From: Gammaproteobacteria bacterium
GTDB taxonomy: Bacteria; Pseudomonadota; Gammaproteobacteria; Methylococcales; Methylomonadaceae
Assembly (NCBI GenBank): GCA_024276805.1
Contig: JAJRWJ010000126.1
Coordinates: forward strand, 1 to 6,132
Length of the DNA stretch: 6,132 nt
Direction: 5' to 3'
Shown here: in pieces, positions 1-6,132 of the stretch
Position numbering within the stretch: the stretch's first letter is position 1
How the letters are laid out: every line of letters begins with the position of its first letter
Position numbers and translations under genes: made by a program
The notes under the pieces: generated by a model
Seen by the model: the letters and a program-made list of their open reading frames with translations, nothing else
Databases searched by the model: none
Told to the model about the DNA's origin: nothing

Positions 1-862
1 CAGGAAGCGCCGTCTGGCCGACGTGGTGGTGCTGTTGTCTCACAACGGCATGGATGTGGATCTGAAGCTGGCCTCCAGGGTTTCCGGCATCGATATCATT
101 CTCGGCGGCCATACTCATGATGCCATCCCGGAACCCAGCATTGTGAAGAATGCCGGTGGCAGAACCTGGGTGAGCAATGCTGGCAGCCACGGCAAATTTT
201 TGGCGGTCGTGGACTTGCAGATAGAGAATGGATGCTTGCGGGATTGCCGCTATCATCTGCTGCCGGTGCTGGCCAATCTGCTCCCGGCCGATCAGGATAT
301 GCAACAGCTGATCGATGCCCTCCGGAAGCCCTGGCTGAACAAGCTGCAGCAGCCCCTGGGCAGCGCCGATCGCCTGCTATACCGGCGGGATACCTTTCAT
401 GGCAGCTTCGACCAGCTGCTGCTGGATGCCCTGATGCAGGTCAATGAAGCACAGGTTGCCCTGTCTCCCGGTTTTCGCTGGGGCACGACGCTGCTGCCGG
501 GACAGGCCATTACCCTGGAAGAGGTGATGAACCAGACTGCGATCTCCTATCCGGAAACCTACACGCGAACCATCAGTGGCCGGGAATTGCACGCTATTCT
601 GGAAGACGTCGCCGACAACCTGTTCCATAAGGATCCCTATTATCGGCAGGGCGGGGATATGGTCAGGGTAGGTGGCATGACATATGCTTGTGATCCCTAT
701 GCAGAGATGGGTAGCCGGATTTCCGACATGCGGCTCGATAATGGTGAATTGCTCGAAGCCGGAACAAGTTACAAGGTTTCCGGATGGGCTAGCATCGGCA
801 GCGAATCATCAGGAGATCCAATATGGGATGTCGTTTCGGGCTATTTACAAAACAGCCGATGA
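1..862 (+). CDS. soxB: SoxB thiosulfohydrolase, C-terminal half (5' end outside window)
   Basis: SoxB is the periplasmic dimanganese hydrolase of the Sox system. It releases sulfate from the cysteine-S-thiosulfonate carried by SoxY in the SoxYZ complex. The reading frame is already open at base 2 and ends at TGA 860-862, giving about 286 visible residues; full SoxB proteins have roughly 560-590. What is seen: the end of the metallophosphoesterase domain, with LLSHNGMD (histidine ligand) and the metal-binding GGHTHD motif at bases 105-122. The 5'-nucleotidase-type C-terminal domain follows, with FRWGTTLLPGQAIT, QTAISYPETYTR and GGDMVRVGGM, all strongly SoxB-like rather than generic 5'-nucleotidase. 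The C-terminus (YKVSGWA, then WDVVSGYL) is complete. The GC-rich sequence contrasts with the genes downstream. Other sox genes would be expected upstream; none follows in this window. The SoxB identification is firm; the Tat signal and N-terminus cannot be judged. Confidence 0.95.
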   Translation, partial: RKRRLADVVVLLSHNGMDVDLKLASRVSGIDIILGGHTHDAIPEPSIVKNAGGRTWVSNAGSHGKFLAVVDLQIENGCLRDCRYHLLPVLANLLPADQDMQQLIDALRKPWLNKLQQPLGSADRLLYRRDTFHGSFDQLLLDALMQVNEAQVALSPGFRWGTTLLPGQAITLEEVMNQTAISYPETYTRTISGRELHAILEDVADNLFHKDPYYRQGGDMVRVGGMTYACDPYAEMGSRISDMRLDNGELLEAGTSYKVSGWASIGSESSGDPIWDVVSGYLQNSR

Positions 863-1140
863 AGCATGCTTTGATCTTCGGTCTGGTAGGATGAATTACT
901 GTTCGATTGAGGGATAAAAAATTGTTGACAGAAAGGAGGATGCCGCTGACAGAATAAAATCTGGATGCAGCTTTCCACACCAGGGCTTTATCAAGAACAG
1001 CATAAAACTTGCAGACAGGGTTTTACGATATTCCGGAGTGGCAAAACAGATTTTCCAGGATTTCCATGTTAATTCCAATATTCATGACAGAGTCACCGGT
1101 TCAGGCTACGGCATGAGTTTTATATGACTTCATCAGCACA
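863..1140. other. 278-base intergenic gap between soxB and the glycan cassette
   Basis: No credible coding sequence was found here on either strand. Reverse-strand open frames covering it (to about base 1078) show no recognisable motif. I found no GC-rich hairpin followed by a T-run that would terminate soxB. A consensus -35-like TTGACA lies at 925-930, but no good -10 follows at 16-18 bases (CAGAAT at 950-955 is 19 away and matches 4/6; TAAAAT at 955-960 is 24 away). A 10-base perfect palindrome AAGCATGCTT (862-871) overlaps the soxB stop but has no loop. The transcription start of the downstream operon is most likely in this gap, but I cannot place it. Confidence 0.6.
926..954 (+). repeat. 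TGACAGAA direct repeat, two copies 21 bases apart
   Basis: TGACAGAA occurs at 926-933 and again at 947-954, a start-to-start distance of 21 bases, or two turns of B-DNA. A 7-base partial copy, TGACAGA, lies at 1085-1091. The first copy overlaps a TTGACA -35-like hexamer. Same-face tandem repeats upstream of an operon could be a regulator binding site. This is inference: an 8-mer repeated once in 278 bases may be chance, and no regulator gene is nearby. Confidence 0.25.
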
Positions 1141-1144
1141 TTGA
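1124..1144 (+). other. six-codon mini-ORF ending at the start codon of the GT41-like gene
   Basis: ATG at 1124 opens a six-codon frame (MTSSAH) that stops at TGA 1142-1144. This stop overlaps the TTG start (1141-1143) of the next gene in the form TTGA, the same arrangement seen at 4153-4156 between two real genes. It might act as a short leader that loads ribosomes for the TTG start, which has no clear Shine-Dalgarno sequence of its own. No good ribosome binding site precedes the ATG either, so coincidence is quite possible. Confidence 0.2.
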
Positions 1145-3048
1145 AAACACAAAAATTAGCCAGGCAAATTGATTTGGCCAGTGAGTTGTATGAGAATTCT
1201 GATTTTGCGCAGGCAAAACGGATTTGTTCTAAGGTTCTGAAAAAAAAGCCTGACTGTCCTGAAATTCTACATTGTCTTGGATTGATTCATTTCCAGGAAA
1301 AAGATTATGATGCTGCCGTCATATTGTTGCAAAGAGCCGTCGCACTGCGGCAGGACCCGTATTGGCAGAGAAATCTCGCCAGCGCCTGTTTTAAAAAAGG
1401 TGATTTGAGCAGAGCTGAAAATATTCTGTGGAAAATCTTACAGACTAACCAGGATTTTGCCGACGCATACCATCTGTTAGGAGAAATATATTTTCGTCTT
1501 GGTGACGATGAAACGGCTGAGAAATATTATCTCCATGCGTTGATGCTGGAGCCAGATATGATGGCTGCCTATCTAGGCTTGGGATTGATATTGACCAGAC
1601 GGGGATATATCCAGGCATCGATTGCCGCCTTTCAGCATATGTTGAAATTCAGGATCAATGATGAATTACGTTCTTATGTACTGCACGCTTTGGCTGCATC
1701 CTATCTTTTACAGGGAAGGGTTAAGGAAACGCTGGATTGTCTGGCAAATGCAATGCGGCTGAAAGAGGATTTTCATCAAGCACATAGCGCGTTTCTGGCG
1801 ACTTTGAATTATCTTTATGGTTTTGAGGGTGAAAGGGTTTTCGCCAATTATCTGCAATTCAACTTGAACCATGTGCTGATGCTGGATAACATTACCACCA
1901 GTCATAGCAATAAGGCAGACCCGCATCGAAAACTGAAAATCGGCTATGTCTCGCCTGATTTTCGCAATCATGCGCTTTTCAATTTCATTGAACCGGTTTT
2001 TCGTAATTTTTCACGACGGGAATTTTCCATTTACTGTTACTTCAATCATACAGAAAGTGATGCCGGTACGGAGATGCTGAAAGCAAGCGTCGCCAACTGG
2101 ATAGATTCGGCAAATCTTTCCGATGAAGATCTGGCGCAGCGGATCATCGCCGATCAGATCGATATCTTGGTCGATCTGGCAGGGCATACGGTCGGCAATC
2201 GTCTGTTGACCTTCGCCAGAAAGCCGGCGCCCATCCAGATTACATTTGCTGGTTATCCCTGTACCTCCGGCTTGACGGCAATGGATTATCGCATTACCGA
2301 TCCTCAACTGGATCCTCCGGGGATGACTGAACAGATTCATACGGAACAGTTGCTCTATCTGCCTTCGACAGCTTTTTTCAGTCCTCCGGGAGCAGCGCCT
2401 GAAGTCAACGCATTGCCCGCGCTGGAATCGGAGTATTTCACTCTGGGGTCTTTCAATCAGGTGTATAAAGTCACTGATGATGTGATCGCTGTCTGGGCGA
2501 GGGTTCTCAAGAATATAAAAAATTCCCGACTGTACATGGTGCTTGGTGATGCTGAAAATGAACTGATTCGGAAAGAATATCGGGAGAAATTCGTCGCCTT
2601 GGGCGCACAATCCGAGCAGCTGATTTTTTTTGCCAAGCAGGCGATGGACAATTATTTGCAGTTGCATCATGAAATCGATTTGTGTCTGGATACCTTTCCA
2701 TATAATGGTGGCACCACGACCCATTACAGTCTCTGGATGGGAGTGCCGGTTGTAACACTCGCTGGCAATACGCCTTGTTCCCGCGTTGGTGTGACCATTC
2801 TGACGGCTGCCGGTCAGCTAAGGTGCATTACTGCAAGCGCTGAAGATTATATTGACCGTTGTGTCTATTTTTCAGAAAATCTGATGCAATTGGCAACCAT
2901 TCGTCAGTCCCTCAGGGAAACGGTGATGCAGTCGAGTATTCGTGATGAGCAGGGGTTTGTCGGTGAACTTGATTCGGCCTATCGCCGGGTCTGGAAAAAA
3001 TGGTGTGCGCAGCAAACTGCGGCAATCAATTCCAGCGGCGATGAATAA
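1141..3048 (+). CDS. TPR-repeat SPINDLY/OGT-like glycosyltransferase (GT41 type)
   Basis: This 635-residue protein is probably a cytoplasmic transferase that moves a sugar from a nucleotide donor to protein side chains. That is the known activity of eukaryotic OGT and SPINDLY; bacterial homologues are less well defined. Residues 6-210 form about five or six TPR helix pairs (LGLIHFQEKDYDAAV, HLLGEIYFRLGDDETAEKYY), the usual acceptor-binding superhelix. The catalytic half starts at KLKIGYVSPDFRNHA (264-278; His277 matches the proposed OGT base region). It continues with DILVDLAGHT (His349), GYPCTSGLTAMDYRITD (371-387), FNQVYK (Lys443, matching the UDP-contacting lysine of OGT) and LDTFPYNGGTTT (516-527). 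No signal peptide or membrane segment is seen. The TTG at 1141 is the first start after the in-frame stop at 1114-1116; the Shine-Dalgarno is weak. It is the first gene of the cassette and overlaps the next by 8 bases. Donor and acceptor are unknown. Confidence 0.88.
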   Translation: MKTQKLARQIDLASELYENSDFAQAKRICSKVLKKKPDCPEILHCLGLIHFQEKDYDAAVILLQRAVALRQDPYWQRNLASACFKKGDLSRAENILWKILQTNQDFADAYHLLGEIYFRLGDDETAEKYYLHALMLEPDMMAAYLGLGLILTRRGYIQASIAAFQHMLKFRINDELRSYVLHALAASYLLQGRVKETLDCLANAMRLKEDFHQAHSAFLATLNYLYGFEGERVFANYLQFNLNHVLMLDNITTSHSNKADPHRKLKIGYVSPDFRNHALFNFIEPVFRNFSRREFSIYCYFNHTESDAGTEMLKASVANWIDSANLSDEDLAQRIIADQIDILVDLAGHTVGNRLLTFARKPAPIQITFAGYPCTSGLTAMDYRITDPQLDPPGMTEQIHTEQLLYLPSTAFFSPPGAAPEVNALPALESEYFTLGSFNQVYKVTDDVIAVWARVLKNIKNSRLYMVLGDAENELIRKEYREKFVALGAQSEQLIFFAKQAMDNYLQLHHEIDLCLDTFPYNGGTTTHYSLWMGVPVVTLAGNTPCSRVGVTILTAAGQLRCITASAEDYIDRCVYFSENLMQLATIRQSLRETVMQSSIRDEQGFVGELDSAYRRVWKKWCAQQTAAINSSGDE

Positions 3049-4156
3049 ATTGATAAGTCTGTTGAAGCCGGATATGGTCTCTGCCAGAGAAATGCTGCCA
3101 TGGCTGGAAAAGATCGATGAGAACCGCTGGTATACGAACTTCGGGCCACTGAGCGGTGAATTTGAACGGGCATTGAGCAGGGAACTGGGCGTCGATGTCC
3201 GGCATTTGACAAGCACGGCAAGTGGAACTGCCGCCTTGCAATTGAGCCTCGAGACGCTGGGTTTGCCAGACAAGGGACTGGTATTGATCCCTGCGTTGAC
3301 CTTTCCTGCGACTGCTGTCGCAGTCATCAGAGCCGGACTCCGGCCTGTAATTGCCGATGTCGATTTGCAGACATGGCTGTTGACCAGCGAAACCGCGCAA
3401 CGGGCCCTGGCGAAATTCGCTATCAAGGCTGTCGTGCCCGTTTCCACATTTGGCATCCCTCAGAGTGCTGCTGGTTGGGACAGGTTTACCGAACAGACCG
3501 GTATTCCAGTTATTATCGATGCTGCCGGGGCGTTTGGCAATCAGGATACAGGCAGCTCGACCACAGTCGTCTTCAGCCTGCATAGCACGAAAACACTTTC
3601 ATCGGGTGAAGGCGGCGTGGTCGTCTGTGCGGATGAAAAAAGGATCGAGGAAATCAGGAACAGATCCAATTTCGGTATCGATCGATCCCAGTCAGGACGG
3701 GTGACGAACCCGGGCTTGAATGCCAAGCTCAGCGAATACCATGCAGCCGTCGGTCTGGCCAATCTTGCCAGGTGGCGGGAAAACAGGCAGAAAAGACGCG
3801 AATTGTTGATCACATACCGAAATAAAATCAAAGCGCTGGAGTTGCCTGCGCAATTTCAGAGAGGGCAGGAGGGCAGTATTTTGTCTATCTTCAATGTTCG
3901 CTTCACTGCGCAGAACGATGTCGCCGCATTGCAAACGTATTTATCGAAAAAAGGTATAGAGACACGCCGGTGGTACCATCCGTTGATTCCCGTACATCCT
4001 GAATTTTCCAAATTGCCATGCGTGGAATCATTGACTGATTCGATGCTATTGTCTGCGCAGCTGTTGGGTCTGCCTTTCCACCTGGATTTGACCGCCGGGG
4101 ATATTGATTTGATCTGCGAGTCTCTGGAGCTGTATCACCGGGGGGTGGTATATTGA
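3041..4156 (+). CDS. DegT/DnrJ/EryC1/StrS-family PLP sugar aminotransferase
   Basis: This is a fold-type I PLP enzyme of 371 residues, a normal family length. Members transfer an amino group, usually from glutamate, onto keto groups of nucleotide-linked deoxysugars. The Schiff-base lysine is Lys184 in LHSTKTLSSGEGG. The phosphate-cup motif is TASGTAAL (59-66), and Asp160 in IIDAAGAFG should contact the pyridine nitrogen. LNAKLSEYHAAVGLANL (226-242) and RRWYHPL (309-315) are typical family blocks, and LGLPFHLDLTAGDID (342-356) is the usual C-terminal signature. The open frame extends upstream to 2942, but ATG 3041 is chosen: it starts the conserved part (MNKLISLLKP) and gives the common ATGAATAA overlap with the preceding stop. 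No strong Shine-Dalgarno is present, so translational coupling is likely. Position specificity (C3 or C4) and substrate cannot be read from the sequence. The neighbouring acyltransferase suggests the product is N-acylated. Confidence 0.92.
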   Translation: MNKLISLLKPDMVSAREMLPWLEKIDENRWYTNFGPLSGEFERALSRELGVDVRHLTSTASGTAALQLSLETLGLPDKGLVLIPALTFPATAVAVIRAGLRPVIADVDLQTWLLTSETAQRALAKFAIKAVVPVSTFGIPQSAAGWDRFTEQTGIPVIIDAAGAFGNQDTGSSTTVVFSLHSTKTLSSGEGGVVVCADEKRIEEIRNRSNFGIDRSQSGRVTNPGLNAKLSEYHAAVGLANLARWRENRQKRRELLITYRNKIKALELPAQFQRGQEGSILSIFNVRFTAQNDVAALQTYLSKKGIETRRWYHPLIPVHPEFSKLPCVESLTDSMLLSAQLLGLPFHLDLTAGDIDLICESLELYHRGVVY

Positions 4157-4857
4157 AACTGGCGATCATGCAGCCCTATCTGTTTCCCTATCTTGGCTAT
4201 TTTCAGCTGATCGATACTGTGGATCATTTTATTCTCTTCGATGATGTCCATTACATGAAAGGGAAGTGGATCAACCGCAACAGAATTATTGTCAACGATC
4301 GCATTCATTGCCTTACCGTACCACTCAGTAAAAGCAGCCAGAACAAATTGATCAAAGAGCTACAGCTTCTGGATGACGATGGCTGGAAAGCGCGGCTGTT
4401 GAAGACCATCGCCCTGGCTTATGGTAAGGCGCCCGAGTTCGGCAGGGTGTTTCCGGTCATCGAGAACATCGTCTGGAACAAGGAAAAAAATCTGGCCGCA
4501 TTCATCGATTACAGTGTGCGGACGATATGCTCTTTCATGGGGATAGGCACAAAAATTTCCTGCTCTTCGAATTTGCAGAACAGCTGTTTCGGTGCCAGAG
4601 GGGAAGACAGAATCATCAATATTTGTCTGGCCGAGCAGGCAACCGGATATGTCAATTTGAGCAATGGAAAAAACCTCTACGACAGATCCCGGTTTCTCGG
4701 CCGGGGGATTGACTTGCAGTTCATTGCCCTGCAGAGAGGGCGCTTATATAGACAATTCAATGGCCATTTTTTTGCGGATCTGTCCATTATCGATGTCTTG
4801 ATGTTCAATGACCAACAACAGCTGCAGCAGTTGCTTGTAGCTAGCATAGTGGATTGA
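4153..4857 (+). CDS. WbqC-family protein
   Basis: The N-terminus MKLAIMQPYLFPYLGYFQLI is the hallmark of the WbqC-like family, found mostly in O-antigen and other surface-glycan clusters. Further family features are an Asp pair followed by HYMKGKWINRNRI (30-45), LAYGKAPEFGRVFPVI (88-103), NLSNGKNLYD (168-177) and a closing HFFADLSIIDVLMFN block (205-219). The length of 234 residues is normal, and no signal peptide or membrane helix is present, so it is probably cytoplasmic. The start is TTG 4153, overlapping the aminotransferase stop as TTGA, with a G-rich Shine-Dalgarno-like stretch at 4141-4148 ending 4 bases before it. The next start, Met6, would remove the family's leading strand and is unlikely. 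I know of no firmly established reaction for this family. Its place between an aminotransferase and an acyltransferase makes a role in decorating or transferring the amino sugar plausible, which is inference only. Confidence 0.9.
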   Translation: MKLAIMQPYLFPYLGYFQLIDTVDHFILFDDVHYMKGKWINRNRIIVNDRIHCLTVPLSKSSQNKLIKELQLLDDDGWKARLLKTIALAYGKAPEFGRVFPVIENIVWNKEKNLAAFIDYSVRTICSFMGIGTKISCSSNLQNSCFGARGEDRIINICLAEQATGYVNLSNGKNLYDRSRFLGRGIDLQFIALQRGRLYRQFNGHFFADLSIIDVLMFNDQQQLQQLLVASIVD

Positions 4858-5516
4858 TGGCCATGGCCAAAGTTATTATATTTGGAACCCTGGACAGTGC
4901 AGAACTGGCGCATTTTTATCTGACGCGGGATACCAACCATGAGGTCGTGGCTTTTACCGTGACAGAACAATACCTGCGCGAGGATTCCTTTGCCGGTCTT
5001 CCGGTATTGCCTTTTGAATCCCTGCAGAAGATCTATTCACCGCAGCAGGTTTCCCTGTTCGCCCCGATGACTGCAAAGGGTATGAACAGTCACCGACAGG
5101 CCGTGTTTCAGAACATCAAGGACAAGGGTTATGTAATGATTTCCTATATCAGTTCCAAGGCGACGGTGTTCGACAACCGCATCGGGGAAAATTGTTTTAT
5201 TCTGGAAGACAATACCATACAACCCTTCGTCAGCATCGGCGACAATGTGGTGCTGTGGAGCGGCAATCATCTGGGGCACCACAGCCGCATAGACAGTCAT
5301 GTTTTTTTTACTTCGCAGGTGGTTCTTTCAGGGCATTGCAAGGTTCGGAAAAATGCCTTTTTTGGTGTCAACAGTTGTATCCGTGATGCAGTCACTGTTG
5401 GTGAAGGCAGTTTTATTGCCATGGGAGCAGTGGTGACCGGCGATACCGAGCCATGGAGTGTCTACAAAGGCAATCCGGCCAAAAAAATGCGTATTTCCAG
5501 CAAAAAAGTACTGTAA
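4857..5516 (+). CDS. NeuD/PglD-like left-handed beta-helix (hexapeptide) acyltransferase
   Basis: A 219-residue protein with the two-domain layout of sugar N- or O-acyltransferases of the NeuD/PglD group. Residues 4-75 are a Rossmann-like N-terminal domain (KVIIFG, then the LPVLPFESL block). From about residue 95 a left-handed beta-helix of hexapeptide repeats follows, e.g. FVSIGDNVVL and DAVTVGEGSFIAMGAVVTGD. It ends with the YKGNPAKKM acyl-CoA-side signature (203-211). His141/His142 in GNHLGHHSRI are the best candidates for the catalytic base. The enzyme probably acetylates the amino group made by the upstream aminotransferase, as PglD does with UDP-4-amino sugars, but O-acylation is possible. 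ATG 4857 is chosen because it gives a TGATG overlap with wbqC-like; TTG 4854 and ATG 4863 are alternatives that change only a few residues. The N-terminal glycine-rich GxGGHG motif of classical PglD/NeuD is not present. Confidence 0.85.
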   Translation: MAMAKVIIFGTLDSAELAHFYLTRDTNHEVVAFTVTEQYLREDSFAGLPVLPFESLQKIYSPQQVSLFAPMTAKGMNSHRQAVFQNIKDKGYVMISYISSKATVFDNRIGENCFILEDNTIQPFVSIGDNVVLWSGNHLGHHSRIDSHVFFTSQVVLSGHCKVRKNAFFGVNSCIRDAVTVGEGSFIAMGAVVTGDTEPWSVYKGNPAKKMRISSKKVL

Positions 5517-6132
5517 TGGCGGGCTGGATCAAGCACGGTCTGGTTTTCTGTCCGCAACAGGACCGGTACTGGAATCAGTCACATGCACAGCTGCCGATCG
5601 TCGATCCACTTTCTGATCAGATCTGGCGTATTTATTATTCTAGCCGTGACAGGGAAAACCACAGCCGCTTCAGTTATATAGAAGTGGAGGCTGGCAAACC
5701 CGGGCATATTCTGAAGGTGGCCGAGTACCCGCTGTTGCAGCTGGGTGATCTGGGCAGTTTTGATGAGACCGGACAAATGTGTGTCGGTGTTGTCGAACAA
5801 GCCGGTGTCAAATATCTCTACTATGCCGGCTGGAGTGAAAAGAAGCATGTGCCTTATCATAACGCCATTGGCCTGGCGATCAGCCACGATGGTGGTGTCA
5901 CATTCAGCAAATATGCCCCCGGACCGTTGCTGGATTCCAGGCCCTTTGAACCTTTTTTTACCGGTACCGCCTGTGTCAGAATCGAAAATGGCGTCTGGCG
6001 GATGTGGTATCAGTCCTGTACCCGCTGGCAAATCATCAAGGGTCGGGCCGAACCGTTCTACCATATAAAATATGCTGAATCGGACGATGGAATTCACTGG
6101 CACAGGGAGGGGCGGGTCGCCATCGATTACAA
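5516..6132 (+). CDS. beta-propeller glycosidase/phosphorylase-like protein, N-terminal part (3' end outside window)
   Basis: ATG 5516 overlaps the preceding stop as TAATG and opens a frame with no stop to the window end, giving 205 residues. The protein resembles the cytoplasmic glycosidase-like proteins often found in polysaccharide clusters, distantly related to five-bladed propeller enzymes (GH43/GH32/GH130-like). Visible blocks are WRIYYSSRDRENHSR (37-51), GDLGSFDETG (77-86), YLYYAGW (100-106), VPYHNAIGLAISHDGG (112-127) and WRMWYQS (161-167). Two blade repeats of the form (I)(G/K)xA(I/E)SxDG are seen at 118-127 and 184-192. Asp30, Asp83 and Glu145 are candidate catalytic acids by position, but this is a guess. 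There is no signal peptide, so it probably acts inside the cell, on a sugar nucleotide or lipid-linked intermediate. No strong ribosome binding site is present; translation is probably coupled. The family resemblance comes from recall of its motifs; the reaction is unknown. Confidence 0.8.
   Translation, partial: MAGWIKHGLVFCPQQDRYWNQSHAQLPIVDPLSDQIWRIYYSSRDRENHSRFSYIEVEAGKPGHILKVAEYPLLQLGDLGSFDETGQMCVGVVEQAGVKYLYYAGWSEKKHVPYHNAIGLAISHDGGVTFSKYAPGPLLDSRPFEPFFTGTACVRIENGVWRMWYQSCTRWQIIKGRAEPFYHIKYAESDDGIHWHREGRVAIDY

Noticed and set aside
862..871. Perfect palindrome AAGCATGCTT at the soxB stop, considered as a terminator
   Set aside because: There is no loop and no following T-run, so it would not form a stable intrinsic terminator.
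925..960. TTGACA with a downstream TAAAAT as a sigma-70 promoter
   Set aside because: The spacer is 24 bases, too long; the best hexamer nearer the right distance (CAGAAT, 19 bases) matches only 4/6.
789..1078. Minus-strand open frames of 60-63 codons over the intergenic gap, considered as a gene remnant
   Set aside because: They have no ribosome binding site and no recognisable motif; one runs into the end of soxB. Nothing supports coding.
2011..2724. 237-codon open frame on the minus strand
   Set aside because: It lies fully opposite the catalytic domain of the GT41-like gene, whose motifs are conserved on the plus strand. The minus-strand translation shows no recognisable family.
2942..3040. 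Upstream extension of the aminotransferase frame to ATG 2942
   Set aside because: It would overlap the previous gene by more than 100 bases and add residues unlike the family N-terminus. ATG 3041 fits the family and the overlap pattern.
2872..3583. Two minus-strand open frames of 185-194 codons
   Set aside because: They are antisense to the end of the GT41-like gene and the N-terminal half of the aminotransferase. No motif is seen and the plus-strand genes are clear.
5579..6103. 174-codon minus-strand open frame at the window end
   Set aside because: It is opposite the partial propeller gene, which has a coupled start and internal blade repeats. The minus-strand product shows no family pattern.
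1..6132. tRNA, rRNA, CRISPR array, insertion sequence, inverted terminal repeats
   Set aside because: I found no cloverleaf, spaced repeats, transposase motifs or terminal inverted repeats on reading through; coding density leaves little room for them.

Overview
The window reads as one strand of genes (+) from a sulfur-oxidising proteobacterium. The lineage is not resolved; a gamma- or betaproteobacterium is my inference, from the SoxB type and the moderate GC. The first 862 bases are the 3' half of soxB, the dimanganese thiosulfohydrolase of the periplasmic Sox thiosulfate-oxidation system.

A 278-base gap without a convincing gene, promoter or terminator follows (863-1140). It holds a TGACAGAA direct repeat with 21-base periodicity and a six-codon mini-ORF whose stop overlaps the next start. 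After the gap the base composition drops: two rows counted by hand give 65% GC inside soxB (301-360) and 42% in the next gene (1201-1260). It recovers to about 55% further on.

From 1141 to the window end runs a tightly packed five-gene glycan cassette. It encodes: (1) a TPR + SPINDLY/OGT-like (GT41) glycosyltransferase; (2) a DegT/DnrJ/EryC1/StrS-type PLP sugar aminotransferase; (3) a WbqC-family protein; (4) a NeuD/PglD-like left-handed beta-helix acyltransferase; and (5) the N-terminal 205 residues of a beta-propeller protein resembling GH43/GH130-like glycosidases or phosphorylases, cut by the window edge. Every junction overlaps (8, 4, 1 and 1 bases), so the five are very probably one translationally coupled operon.

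Together they suggest synthesis of an N-acylated amino sugar: DegT adds the amino group to a keto sugar nucleotide and the hexapeptide enzyme acylates it. The sugar would be used in surface polysaccharide or protein glycosylation, with the TPR-GT41 protein as the transferase. No dehydratase, epimerase, flippase or polymerase is visible, so the pathway must be completed outside the window. The individual families are known. The cassette as a unit, the unassigned roles of WbqC and of the cytoplasmic propeller protein, and the start region of the first gene are the parts worth a second look.
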